NCBI RefSeq assembly: GCF_001419745.1
Contig: NZ_LIRJ01000462.1
Coordinates: forward strand, 1 to 33,694
Length of the DNA stretch: 33,694 nt
Reading direction: 5' to 3'
DNA from: Streptomyces silaceus
GTDB lineage: Bacteria; Actinomycetota; Actinomycetes; Streptomycetales; Streptomycetaceae
A model generated the notes under the pieces. The model saw only the letters and a list, made by a program, of their open reading frames with translations, did not search any database and was not told the origin of the DNA. Both the position numbers and the translations under genes were made by a program. Positions 15,144-22,937 of the stretch are shown piece after piece (position 1 is the stretch's first letter; the number at the start of each line of letters is the position of its first letter).

Positions 15144-18100
15144 ATGAGATCTCCCACGCGCTTCAGATCGGTGGCCGCGGCCACCCTCCTGGGCCTCCTT
15201 GCGGTGTTCGCGGGGCCCGGCGGCGGTGCCGCCCGGGCCGCCGACGAGCCCGCGACCACCGTCGGCGACGTCACCGGATTCGCCCACGAAGGAGCCGTCT
15301 ACCGGCTGTCCGCGGGCGCCGCCGAGGCCCGCGTCAGCTTCGTCTCGCCGGAGACCTTCCGGCTCGAACTCGCCCCCGACGGCACGTTCACCGACCCCAC
15401 CGGCAAGGACATCGTCCTGCCGCAGGGGAAGGCGCCGCGCACCACATGGGCGGACAAGGGCGACCGGTACGAACTGAGCACCTCCCAGGTGACGCTGCGC
15501 GCCTACAAGTCGCCGCTCCGCTTCGCCCTGTACCGCGCCGACGGCAGCCGCGTCTGGGCCGAGTCCAAGGGCCTGAGCTGGACCAAGGACGCCACGACAC
15601 AGAGCCTGGCGCGCGGCGCGGACGAGCAGTTCTACGGCGCCGGGATGCAGAACGGCCGGGGCAACACCTCGCACCGGGGCAAGAAGGTGGAGGTGAGCGT
15701 CGACTACGAGTGGGACGACGGCGGGCACCCCAACTCCGTCCCGTTCTACCTGTCCTCGGCCGGGTACGGCGTCTTCCGCAACACCTACGCCCCCAACACC
15801 TACGACTTCGCCGAGCCGGTGACCGCCACCGCGAAGGAACAGCGCTTCGACGCCTACTACTTCGCCGGGCGCGGGGACGATGCGGCCAAGGACGTCATCG
15901 GGCAGTACACGAAGCTCACCGGCAAGCCCTTCCTGCCGCCCGTCTACGGCATGGAGATCGGCGACGCCGACTGCTATCTGCACAACGCCAACCGCGGCGA
16001 GCGCCACACCCTGGACTCCCTGAAGGTCGCCGACGGCTACGTCGAGCACGACATGCCCAACGGCTGGATGCTCGTCAACGACGGCTACGGCTGCGGCTAC
16101 GAGAACCTCGCCGAGACCTCCAAGGGCCTGGCCGAGCGCAAGATGACGATGGGCCTGTGGACCGAGGACGGCCTGGAGAAGATCGCCGACCAGGTCAAGG
16201 CGGGCCAGCGCGTCGCCAAGCTGGACGTCGCCTGGGTGGGCGACGGCTACAAGAAGGCGCTCGACGGCTGCAAGGACGCCTACCAGGGCATCGAGGACAA
16301 CAGCGACGCCCGCGGCTTCACCTGGGCGCCCGAGAGCTGGGCGGGCGCGCAGCGCTGCGGCGTGCAGTGGTCCGGCGACCAGAGCGGCAGCTGGGAGTAC
16401 ATCCGCTGGCAGATCCCGACCTACGCCGGGGCGACCATGTCCGGGCTCGCCTACACGACGGGTGACGTCGACGGCATCTTCGGCGGCAGCCCCAAGACGT
16501 ACGTACGCGACCTGCAGTGGAAGATGTTCCTGCCCGTCACCATGACGATGGACGGCTGGGCCGCCAGCGACAAGCAGCCCTTCCGCCAGGGCGAGCCCTA
16601 CACTTCCATCAACCGCACGTACCTCAAACTGCACGAGTCCCTGCTGCCCTACCTCTACTCGTACGGGCACGAGGCGACCCGGACCGGTGTGGGGGCCGTG
16701 CGTCCGCTGGCCCTGGAGTACCCGGACGACCCGAAGGCCGCGACCGAGGCCGCCAAGTACGAGTTCCTGTCCGGCGAGGACTTCCTCGTCGCGCCCGTCT
16801 ACCAGGACACCACCACCCGCGACGGCATCTACCTGCCCAAGGGCACCTGGACCGACTACTGGAGCGGGCGGACCTACCGGGGGCCGACCACGGTCGACGG
16901 GTACAGCGCGCCCCTGGACACGCTGCCGCTCTTCGTCCGCGGCGGCGCGACCGTGCCGATGTGGCCGGGCGGCATCCGCTCGTACGAGGACCGCACGGCG
17001 GACTCGCCGCTCGCCTGGGACATCCATCCGCAGGGCAGGTCGTCCTTCGAGCTGTACGAGGACGACGGCGTGACCCGGCAGCACCGCGCCGGGAAGTACG
17101 CCACCCAGCGCGCCGACGTGCTCGCGCCGCGCTCCGGCGCGGGGGACGTGCGCGTACGGATCGGCGCGAGCAAGGGCGAGTACGCCGGGAAGGCCGCCGC
17201 GCGGCCCTACGCGTTCACGCTGCACACCGGGGACGAGCCGAGCCGCGTCGGGCTCGGCGGGCACCGGCTGCCGCGCCTCGCCTCGAAGGCCGCCTACGAC
17301 AGGGCGCGCCAGGGCTGGTACTACGACCGGCACGACCGCGGCGGCGTCGTGCAGGTGAAGACCACCGCCCAACGCACCGACCGCTCCTTCGAGCTGACGC
17401 TCGACGACACGAGCGCCGTCGGCGGCGCGGTGCCCGGGGCGCCCGCCACCGTCGGCGTTCCCGCGGGCCAGGAACTCGGCGCGGGCACGCCCGGCAAGGT
17501 CGCCGTCGACGTCACGGCCGGCACCCGGGACGCCACCGGCGTCGAGGTCTCCGTCGACGCCCCCGAGGGCTGGACCGCGGGCACCGCGAAGGCCGACCGG
17601 ATCCCGGCGGGCGCCACGCGCCGCGTCGAGGTGGCGCTCACCCCGGCCAAGGACGCGGACCCCGGCGAACAGCCGCTGACCGCGACCGTCCGCCACCGCT
17701 CGGCAGCACAGGACCGCACGTCCGTCCAGCGGTTCGCGCTCGGCGTGATGCCCCAGGCGCCGGAGAAGGACACCTGGGCGAGCGACATGGTGTGGCTGAA
17801 GTCCACCAACGGCTACGGGCCCGCCGAACGCGACCGCAGCAACGGCGAGTCGGGCGCCGACGACGGCCGCACGCTGACCCTCGCGGGAAAGACGTACGAG
17901 AAGGGGATCGGCACGCACGCCGACTCCGTCGTCGAGGTCCATCCGGGCGGCCGGTGCGACCGGTTCACCGCGGACGCGGGCATCGACGACGAGATCAACG
18001 GCTATGGCGAGGTGGCCTTCTCCGTCGAGGCCGACGGGAAGGTGCTGTGGACCTCGCCGAAGGTGACGGGCGCGTCGGCGACGGTGCCGGTGGACGTCGA

Positions 18101-18203
18101 CGTGCGCGGCGCGCGGCACGTGGAGCTGAAGGTGACGGACACCAACGGCTCCAAGAGCGGTGACCACGCGGACTGGGCCGCGGCGCGCTTCCGCTGCGCG
18201 TAG
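15144..18203 (+). CDS. Secreted GH31 glycoside hydrolase with NEW3 and NPCBM modules
   Basis: 1019 residues. A Sec signal peptide (1 to about 33, ends ARAADEP) is followed by an N-terminal beta domain, a GH31 barrel (about 240-640) and a C-terminal beta region (EDDGVTRQHRAGKYA). Then come a NEW3-type domain (about 783-865) and an NPCBM carbohydrate-binding domain (876-1019, WLKSTNGYGP..GKTYEKGIGTHADSVVE). The nucleophile is probably D361 (KLDVAWVG) and the acid/base D412 (WSGDQSGSW). GH31 enzymes are retaining alpha-glycosidases. The KLDVAWVG motif and NPCBM pairing recall the GH31 alpha-N-acetylgalactosaminidases (GH31_18) rather than ordinary alpha-glucosidases; that subgroup call is inference. 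A TAGACC -10-like box is near the ATG and no SD is seen. It lies in the block that separates mshC from parJ. Confidence 0.9.
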   Translation: MRSPTRFRSVAAATLLGLLAVFAGPGGGAARAADEPATTVGDVTGFAHEGAVYRLSAGAAEARVSFVSPETFRLELAPDGTFTDPTGKDIVLPQGKAPRTTWADKGDRYELSTSQVTLRAYKSPLRFALYRADGSRVWAESKGLSWTKDATTQSLARGADEQFYGAGMQNGRGNTSHRGKKVEVSVDYEWDDGGHPNSVPFYLSSAGYGVFRNTYAPNTYDFAEPVTATAKEQRFDAYYFAGRGDDAAKDVIGQYTKLTGKPFLPPVYGMEIGDADCYLHNANRGERHTLDSLKVADGYVEHDMPNGWMLVNDGYGCGYENLAETSKGLAERKMTMGLWTEDGLEKIADQVKAGQRVAKLDVAWVGDGYKKALDGCKDAYQGIEDNSDARGFTWAPESWAGAQRCGVQWSGDQSGSWEYIRWQIPTYAGATMSGLAYTTGDVDGIFGGSPKTYVRDLQWKMFLPVTMTMDGWAASDKQPFRQGEPYTSINRTYLKLHESLLPYLYSYGHEATRTGVGAVRPLALEYPDDPKAATEAAKYEFLSGEDFLVAPVYQDTTTRDGIYLPKGTWTDYWSGRTYRGPTTVDGYSAPLDTLPLFVRGGATVPMWPGGIRSYEDRTADSPLAWDIHPQGRSSFELYEDDGVTRQHRAGKYATQRADVLAPRSGAGDVRVRIGASKGEYAGKAAARPYAFTLHTGDEPSRVGLGGHRLPRLASKAAYDRARQGWYYDRHDRGGVVQVKTTAQRTDRSFELTLDDTSAVGGAVPGAPATVGVPAGQELGAGTPGKVAVDVTAGTRDATGVEVSVDAPEGWTAGTAKADRIPAGATRRVEVALTPAKDADPGEQPLTATVRHRSAAQDRTSVQRFALGVMPQAPEKDTWASDMVWLKSTNGYGPAERDRSNGESGADDGRTLTLAGKTYEKGIGTHADSVVEVHPGGRCDRFTADAGIDDEINGYGEVAFSVEADGKVLWTSPKVTGASATVPVDVDVRGARHVELKVTDTNGSKSGDHADWAAARFRCA

Positions 18204-18207
18204 CCGC

Positions 18208-18250
18208 GTCGCCCTGTCCACCGGGGACGGTCGCCCTGTCCACCGCGGAC
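18208..18250. repeat. Two-copy direct repeat after the GH31 gene
   Basis: GTCGCCCTGTCCACCG followed by GGGAC or CGGAC occurs at 18208-18228 and 18230-18250, with one mismatch in 21 bases and a period of 22. It is non-coding and lies between the stop codon and the terminator. Confidence 0.85.
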
Positions 18251-18256
18251 ATGGGA

Positions 18257-18292
18257 GCGGCGCCGGGCGGGAAGGACTCCGCCCGGCGCCGC
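18257..18292. terminator. Terminator hairpin between GH31 gene and Q-rich gene
   Basis: A 14-bp perfect stem, GCGGCGCCGGGCGG with CCGCCCGGCGCCGC, and an 8-base loop, followed by CGTCTTGT. It separates convergent genes. Confidence 0.8.
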
Positions 18293-18331
18293 CGTCTTGT
18301 CACGCGAGGAGAGGAACGCGTGCCGGGGTGG

Positions 18332-18922
18332 TTACTTGGTGACCACGATGGCCAGCAGGTAGCTCGGGTTGTTGGTGTCGTAGTACCCGATCACCTGCTG
18401 CCCGAAGGCGAACGCCTCCTGGACCTCGTCGTGGGTCTGCGGGTTGGGGTTGATGAACGCCCGCCAGGTGTTGTTGATGTGCAGATAGAGGATCGACGCC
18501 TGGCCGGGCAGTGGCTGGACGACGTCCCAGAACGCCGTCGCGACGCCCGACGTCAGCGCCTGGGTGCTGATCTCGGGCGCCTGCGCCTGCGGGACCTGCT
18601 CCTGGCCGAACTGCTCGAGCAGCTGCTGGAACGGCTGCTGCTGGCCGAGCTGCTGGAGCTGCTGGCGCAGGTGCTGCGGGACCTGCTGCATGCCCTGCTG
18701 GCCCTGCACGCCCTGCTGCCCCTGCATGCCCTGGCCGCCCGACGGGCCCTGCATGCCCTGCTGGGGGCTGTACTGCTGCTGCCCGTACTGCTGCTGGCCG
18801 TGCTGCTGCCCGTACTGCTGCGGCGGTGCCGTGCTCGGGCTCTGCTGGCCCTGGCCGTACTGCTGGCCGTACTGCTGTCCTTGTTGCTGGCCCAGCTGAC
18901 TCATCTGCGGGGTGGTGCTCAT
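18332..18922 (-). CDS. Glutamine-rich protein with C-terminal module shared with the adjacent protease
   Basis: 196 residues, no signal peptide. Residues 1-115 are almost wholly Gln/Gly/Tyr/Met/Pro, with repeats such as QQYGQQ and GMQGQQG, a prion-like, probably disordered composition. From about 115 the sequence becomes ordinary (EISTQALTSGVATAFWDVVQPLPGQ). Residues 144-196 form a compact alpha/beta module (ILYLHINNTWRAFINPNPQ .. VQEAFAFG .. LLAIVVTK). This module aligns by eye with the last 50 residues of the subtilisin-like protein encoded 63 bases upstream in the same direction. Start at 18922 (MSTTPQ) is preferred over 18943. I do not recognise a named family. A partner or substrate of the protease is a reasonable inference. 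Confidence 0.8.
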   Translation of the reverse strand: MSTTPQMSQLGQQQGQQYGQQYGQGQQSPSTAPPQQYGQQHGQQQYGQQQYSPQQGMQGPSGGQGMQGQQGVQGQQGMQQVPQHLRQQLQQLGQQQPFQQLLEQFGQEQVPQAQAPEISTQALTSGVATAFWDVVQPLPGQASILYLHINNTWRAFINPNPQTHDEVQEAFAFGQQVIGYYDTNNPSYLLAIVVTK

Positions 18923-18985
18923 GCGGGTGCCACCTTCCCTCAATGGTTGTGGTCCTTCAGCAGTGCTGGAGTTGCTGGTGGTGCC

Positions 18986-20740
18986 TCAGCCCGTGACGAC
19001 CAGGCCGACGACCTCGTCGTCCGAGAACCAGACGCGTACGTCCGGCCGGCCCCCGGCGAAGGCGGCGTGCACCGCCTGCCGCGTCTCGGGGGACGGGTTG
19101 TCCAGGTTGCGCCATTCCCCGGCCACGAAGAGCCGGAGCCTCGGCGGGAGTTCCGGCGGATACGGGAGCAGTTCGTCCCAGTACCGCTCGGCCCGCCCCG
19201 AACCCACCGCCGACGGCAGCAGGTTCGTGACCGCCGCCTTGATGTCGGGGCGGTTGCCTATCCGCTGCGACGCGGGCCTGCCCGGCGCGTCCTGCTGCGG
19301 CGAGCCCGTGGAGCGCAGCACCGTGCGGGCCCGGTCCGGCGTCATCAGCTGCTGGCCGGAGGCCTTCAGCATGCCCTGCAGCGCGGCCAGGGCGCCGACG
19401 ACGACCGGCGACGCGGAGGACGTGCCGGAGAACGTGTCGGTGTACCAGGCGATCTCCTCGGCGCCGCCCTGGAGATCGCCGGGCCGGTCCCAGAAGCCGC
19501 CGGTCGTGGTGGTCTCGCGGCCCCAGCCCTGCGCGTCCAGGCGGGCGCCGTAGTTGGAGAACGCCAGGCGCGAGCGGTCGGGTCCGTGGTCGCGGCCGTG
19601 CGTGCCGGGCGGCGGCGCGCCCGCGCCGACCAGGACCGCGCCGGAGGAGCGGTTGGTGGGGTTGAACGGGTTGCGCCACCAGGACGGGAAGCCGTCGGGC
19701 CGGCGTTCGTAGACCGCGTCGTCCAGCGACTCGGCGCCGTTGCCCGCCGCGCCCACGACGAGTACGCCCTTCGCGGTGGCGTAGCGGACCGCCGCGTAGT
19801 CGTCGGGCCACCACTCGATCGCGATGTAGCCCTTCTGGTCGTCGCGCGGCTCGAAGTCGAACTTCGGTCCGGGGCGGTGCAGTTCGAGCAGGATGATGTC
19901 GCCGGGGTTCAGCCGCTCGGCCGCCGCGTGGATGGTCGCCGCCGTGCCCAGCGGCTGGAAGGAGGCGGCCGCCGTCACGGCCTGCGGCGCGATGCCGGTG
20001 ACGCCGAGGGTGTTGCGGTCGCCGCCGATGACGCCGATCACCGCGGTGCCGTGGTTGCGCCAGGCCAGGTCCTGGATGGGGGTGCCGATGACGACGCCCG
20101 CGAGCTTCGCGGCGAGGTCCTCGTGGCGCAGCTGCCAGGCGCCCTCGACGTCGATGACGGTGACGCCCTCGCCGGAGCCGCCGACGCGCTGCCAGGCCCA
20201 GCGGGCGTCGACGCCCTCGGGCGCCGGGTTCAGATAGCCCTGGCGGCTGGTGAAGTCGGGCGTGACGGGCATGCCCTCCTTGCGGCGCCGGGTCGCCTCG
20301 TCGAGGTCGTGCGGCTGGGTGTGCGAGGGGTCGATGCTCGCGGGTACGGCGCCCGGTTTGACGTACGCCGTGTCGATGCCCGGCAGCGCGGCCATCCGCG
20401 AGCGCAGCTCCTCGGCGCGCTCCTCACCGCCGCGCACGCGGTAGAAGAGGGCCAGGTCGGGCAGGTCCTCCTCGCCCGGGGCGGACGGCGCGGCGGCCCG
20501 CAGCCGCTCCTCGTTGCCGAACAGGGGCTCCAGGGCGAGCTGTTCGTCGGACAGGAACATGTTCAGGGCCGAGACGTCGGAGCCCGACGCCGAGCGGATC
20601 TCCCGCTCCCCGGCACGCAGCCGGGCCTCGGGCCGGGCGACGACGATCAGCTCCTGCTCGGCTCCTCGGTAGGTGAATCCCATTGCGTCGGGGCCCGGTC
20701 CACCGGCTCCGGGGTCCCGCGCCGGGTCTGCCTGGGTCAT
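18986..20740 (-). CDS. Subtilisin-like (S8) serine protease without signal peptide
   Basis: 584 residues. The N-terminal about 180 residues (starting MTQADPARDPGAGGPGP, with FTYRGAEQELIVVARPEARLR) look like a pro- or adaptor region with no Sec or Tat signal. The S8 domain (about 185-510) has catalytic D197 (VTVIDVEG), H230 (NHGTAVIGVIGG), oxyanion N334 (AAGNGA) and S441 (SGTSSASP). The C-terminal about 50 residues (534-584, LRLFVAGEWRNLDNPSPET..VVTG) resemble the C-terminus of the Q-rich protein next door. The ATG at 20740 has GGGAG upstream; the extension to 20809 lacks support. Lack of a signal suggests an intracellular role or non-classical export. Protease identity is secure; role and substrate are unknown. 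Confidence 0.92.
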   Translation of the reverse strand: MTQADPARDPGAGGPGPDAMGFTYRGAEQELIVVARPEARLRAGEREIRSASGSDVSALNMFLSDEQLALEPLFGNEERLRAAAPSAPGEEDLPDLALFYRVRGGEERAEELRSRMAALPGIDTAYVKPGAVPASIDPSHTQPHDLDEATRRRKEGMPVTPDFTSRQGYLNPAPEGVDARWAWQRVGGSGEGVTVIDVEGAWQLRHEDLAAKLAGVVIGTPIQDLAWRNHGTAVIGVIGGDRNTLGVTGIAPQAVTAAASFQPLGTAATIHAAAERLNPGDIILLELHRPGPKFDFEPRDDQKGYIAIEWWPDDYAAVRYATAKGVLVVGAAGNGAESLDDAVYERRPDGFPSWWRNPFNPTNRSSGAVLVGAGAPPPGTHGRDHGPDRSRLAFSNYGARLDAQGWGRETTTTGGFWDRPGDLQGGAEEIAWYTDTFSGTSSASPVVVGALAALQGMLKASGQQLMTPDRARTVLRSTGSPQQDAPGRPASQRIGNRPDIKAAVTNLLPSAVGSGRAERYWDELLPYPPELPPRLRLFVAGEWRNLDNPSPETRQAVHAAFAGGRPDVRVWFSDDEVVGLVVTG

Positions 20741-20930
20741 CGCTTCACCGCTCCCTTCGGTCCTTCGGGGGTGCCGTGCCGTGCGCCGCGCCGCGCCTTC
20801 GGGGCACACCCTGCTACGGGCTCGGCCGCTCGTCCACCCCTCTTTTGCGCAACTGCGTTTGAGAAGAAGTTGAAGAGGGAACCCTGTGCAATTCGGCCAT
20901 GTGAAGCAGATGGGTCATGAACACCACAAT

Positions 20931-20958
20931 GGGGCGGCATCCGTGCGGATGCCGCCCC
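20931..20958 (-). terminator. Terminator hairpin after parJ
   Basis: GGGGCGGCATCC and GGATGCCGCCCC form a perfect 12-bp stem with a 4-base loop. It lies 18 bases beyond the parJ stop on the minus strand and 190 bases upstream of the protease start. The rest of 20741-20930 holds no recognisable gene; the protease promoter must lie in it. Confidence 0.85.
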
Positions 20959-20976
20959 TGGGTGTGAGGGAAGTGC

Positions 20977-21960
20977 TCAGTCGTCCGAGGACTCGCCGGG
21001 ACCCGGTTCGTCGGTGTCCCCGTCGCCCTCCGTGGCCGGGCCGGGCCGCTGCGTGGGCTTGGGCTTCGGCGGCCGGGTGCGGTCGCTGGGCGCGTCCCGC
21101 AGGTAGGCCGCCCCGTCGCCGCCGTCGCGGCGGCGCAGATAGCGCTCGAACTCGCGGGCGATGGCCTCGCCCGACGCCTCGGGCAGCTCCGCGGTGTCCC
21201 GCGCCTCCTCCAGGGACTGGACGTACTCCGCGACCTCGCTGTCCTCGGCGGCCAGCTGGTCGACGCCCAGCTGCCAGGCGCGCGCGTCCTCGGCCAGCTC
21301 GCCCAGCGGGATCCTGAGGTCGATCAGGTCCTCCAGGCGGTTGAGGAGTGCGAGCGTGGCCTTCGGGTTCGGCGGCTGCGAGACGTAGTGCGGGACGGCC
21401 GCCCAGAGGCTGACGGCGGGGACGCCCGCGTGCGTGCACGCCTCCTGGAGGATGCCGACGATGCCCGTCGGGCCCTCGTACTTGGTCTCCTCCAGGTCCA
21501 TGGTGCGCGCCAGGTCCGGATCGGACGTCACGCCGCTGACCGGGACGGGGCGGGTGTGCGGGGTGTCGCCGAGCAGCGCGCCCATGATCACCACCAGCTC
21601 GACGCCCAGTTCGTGCGCGAAGCCCAGGATCTCGTTGCAGAACGAGCGCCAGCGCATCGACGGCTCGATCCCGCGGACCAGGACGAGGTCGCGCGGCTTG
21701 TCGCCGCCGACGCGGACCACCGAGAGCCGGGTCGTCGGCCACGTGATCTTGCGCACTCCGCCGTCCAGCCAGACGGTCGGGCGGTTGACCTGGAAGTCGT
21801 AGTAGTCCTCGGCGTCCAGCGCCGCGAACACCTCGCCCTTCCACTCCTTGTCGAGATGCGCGACCGCGGTGGAGGCGGCGTCGCCGGCGTCGTTCCAGCC
21901 CTCGAACGCGGCCACCATGACCGGGTCGACCAGCTCGGGTACCCCCTCGAGCTCGATCAC
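20977..21960 (-). CDS. parJ: PAC2 family protein, ParJ-like
   Basis: 327 residues of the PAC2 (proteasome assembly chaperone 2-like) family: MIELEGVPELVDPVMVAAFEGWNDAGDAASTAVAHL, then VLVRGIEPSMRWRSFCNEIL, VVIMGALLGDTPHTRPVPVSG and VSLWAAVPHYVSQPPNPKATLALL. The C-terminal about 60 residues are a Pro/Lys/Asp/Gly-rich disordered tail. The S. coelicolor homologue ParJ (SCO1662, from memory) binds ParA and tunes its polymerisation during sporulation septation. In S. coelicolor parJ is next to mshC (SCO1663); here three genes lie between them. GTG at 21960 follows AAGGAGG. A TAAGGT -10-like box lies at 21998-22003 (minus). Confidence 0.9.
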   Translation of the reverse strand: MIELEGVPELVDPVMVAAFEGWNDAGDAASTAVAHLDKEWKGEVFAALDAEDYYDFQVNRPTVWLDGGVRKITWPTTRLSVVRVGGDKPRDLVLVRGIEPSMRWRSFCNEILGFAHELGVELVVIMGALLGDTPHTRPVPVSGVTSDPDLARTMDLEETKYEGPTGIVGILQEACTHAGVPAVSLWAAVPHYVSQPPNPKATLALLNRLEDLIDLRIPLGELAEDARAWQLGVDQLAAEDSEVAEYVQSLEEARDTAELPEASGEAIAREFERYLRRRDGGDGAAYLRDAPSDRTRPPKPKPTQRPGPATEGDGDTDEPGPGESSDD

Positions 21961-22027
21961 CCAGGCCTCCTTCCGACGTTCCCTTGCGTACGCCCCAACC
22001 TTACGGCGTCGGCGGGGCCCGTCCGCA

Positions 22028-22045
22028 GCCCCCTTGCGTGGGGGA
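22028..22045 (-). terminator. Weak hairpin between the FadR-type gene and parJ
   Basis: CCCCC (22029-22033) and GGGGG (22040-22044) enclose a 6-base loop just past the regulator's stop on the minus strand. The stem is short, so termination may be partial. The rest of 21961-22088 shows only a possible parJ -10 box. Confidence 0.3.
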
Positions 22046-22088
22046 GTGCGTGATCACTGCCCATCCACACCGCCGGGAAACGGCCGCG

Positions 22089-22760
22089 TCACAGCGTCGA
22101 ACGCAGCCACTGCTCCACGCTCGCGATGTGCACCGTCGCCCACGATCTCGCCGCCTCGGCGTCGCGGTCCCGCAGGGCGGTCAGGATCGCCCGGTGCTCG
22201 TGGAGCGTGCGGCTCACGGCGTCCTCCTGGGTCAGGCCGCGCCAGACGCGGGCCCGGGTGGTGGGCCCGGAGAGGCCGTCGAGCAGGGAGCACAGGACGG
22301 AGTTCCCGGCGCTCTGCACGATGCCGCGGTGGAACTCCAGGTCGCAGGCGACCAGCTCCTCCACCGAGGGCGCCTCGCCCAGCGCGTCCAACTGTGCGGT
22401 CAGCGCGTCCAGTTCGGCCTCGGTGATGTGAGCCGTGGCCATCGCCGTGGCCGCCGGTTCGAGGATGCGGCGCACCGCGAGGAACTCCAGGACGGTGTCG
22501 TCCCGGTGGAAGTCGACGACGAAGCTCAGGGCCTCCAGGAGGAGTTGGGGGTCCAGGCTCGTCACGTAGGTGCCGTCGCCCTGGCGTACGTCGAGGATCC
22601 GGATCAGGGAGAGCGCGCGCACGGCCTCGCGCAGGGAGTTGCGGGAAAGGCCGAGCTCGGCGGCGAGTTCGCTCTCCTTGGGCAGCCGGTCGCCGGGGCG
22701 GAGCGCGCCGGAGACGATCATGCCCTTGATCTTCTCGATGGCCTCGTCGGTGACAGCCAT
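22089..22760 (-). CDS. FadR/GntR-family transcriptional regulator (FCD domain)
   Basis: 223 residues. An N-terminal winged helix (about 5-70) has the GntR signature IKGMIVSGALRPGDRLPKESELAAELGLSRNSLREAVRAL. An all-helical FCD effector domain (about 85-215) has the usual metal-site residues in CDLEFHRGIV, LHEHRAIL and ATVHIAS. FCD regulators bind small organic acids, often with a bound metal, and usually repress adjacent catabolic genes. It is divergent from the MarR gene, with 177 bases between starts, and a near-perfect palindrome at 22794-22808 lies upstream of its ATG. It may control itself, the catabolic block or genes elsewhere. Confidence 0.92.
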   Translation of the reverse strand: MAVTDEAIEKIKGMIVSGALRPGDRLPKESELAAELGLSRNSLREAVRALSLIRILDVRQGDGTYVTSLDPQLLLEALSFVVDFHRDDTVLEFLAVRRILEPAATAMATAHITEAELDALTAQLDALGEAPSVEELVACDLEFHRGIVQSAGNSVLCSLLDGLSGPTTRARVWRGLTQEDAVSRTLHEHRAILTALRDRDAEAARSWATVHIASVEQWLRSTL

Positions 22761-22793
22761 GGGGACCTCGCCTCACGTGTCAAAATGCGGGAA

Positions 22794-22808
22794 AGACATC
22801 GGATGTAT
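22794..22808. promoter_or_regulatory. Candidate operator for the FadR-type regulator
   Basis: AGACATC, a central G and GATGTAT form a 15-bp palindrome with one mismatched pair. It lies 34 bases upstream of the FadR-type start codon in the divergent intergenic region, a usual place for GntR autoregulation. Ligand and regulon are unknown. Confidence 0.4.
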
Positions 22809-22869
22809 CAGGCGATTATGACCCCTGGCGCGGCCGCCCCGCAGGTGAGTACGGGGATTGGCCCATTTC

Positions 22870-22887
22870 TTTGAGGGCTAAGATTTC
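22870..22887 (+). promoter_or_regulatory. marR promoter -10 with operator-like motif shared with the catabolic operon promoter
   Basis: TTTGAGGGCTAAGATTTC contains a TAAGAT -10 box (22879-22884). It matches the minus-strand sequence at 33523-33540 in 14 of 18 positions, where the motif likewise overlaps a -10 box (TAGATT). The common form is TTTRAGSSCTWAGATTTC. This is most simply a common binding site for the MarR-type repressor, but direct binding is inference. Confidence 0.5.
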
Positions 22888-22900
22888 CTCACGGATCCCG

Positions 22901-22921
22901 GTGGACCGCCGGGCGGTCCAC
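22901..22921. promoter_or_regulatory. Perfect 21-bp palindrome in the marR leader
   Basis: GTGGACCGCC, a central G and GGCGGTCCAC are exact inverted copies of 10 bases each. It lies immediately before the SD GGAGGG (22922-22927), 17 bases before the marR ATG. The one-base centre suits a protein-binding site better than an RNA hairpin. MarR autoregulation is the simplest reading. Confidence 0.55.
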
Positions 22922-22937
22922 GGAGGGCGGACGGCAC

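Noticed and set aside
13581..18221. 1546-codon open frame on the minus strand opposite mshC and the GH31 gene
   Set aside because: It is the antisense shadow of high-GC genes: it covers two clear genes with full catalytic motifs, and its translation is Val/Gly/Ala/Arg-rich with no domain.
18600..18900. Non-coding CTG microsatellite
   Set aside because: The repeat keeps an open frame ending in an ordered domain shared with the neighbouring protease, so it is coding.
18251..20920. 889-codon plus-strand frame over the protease and Q-rich genes
   Set aside because: Leu/Arg/Val-rich antisense translation; the minus strand has an intact Asp-His-Ser protease triad.
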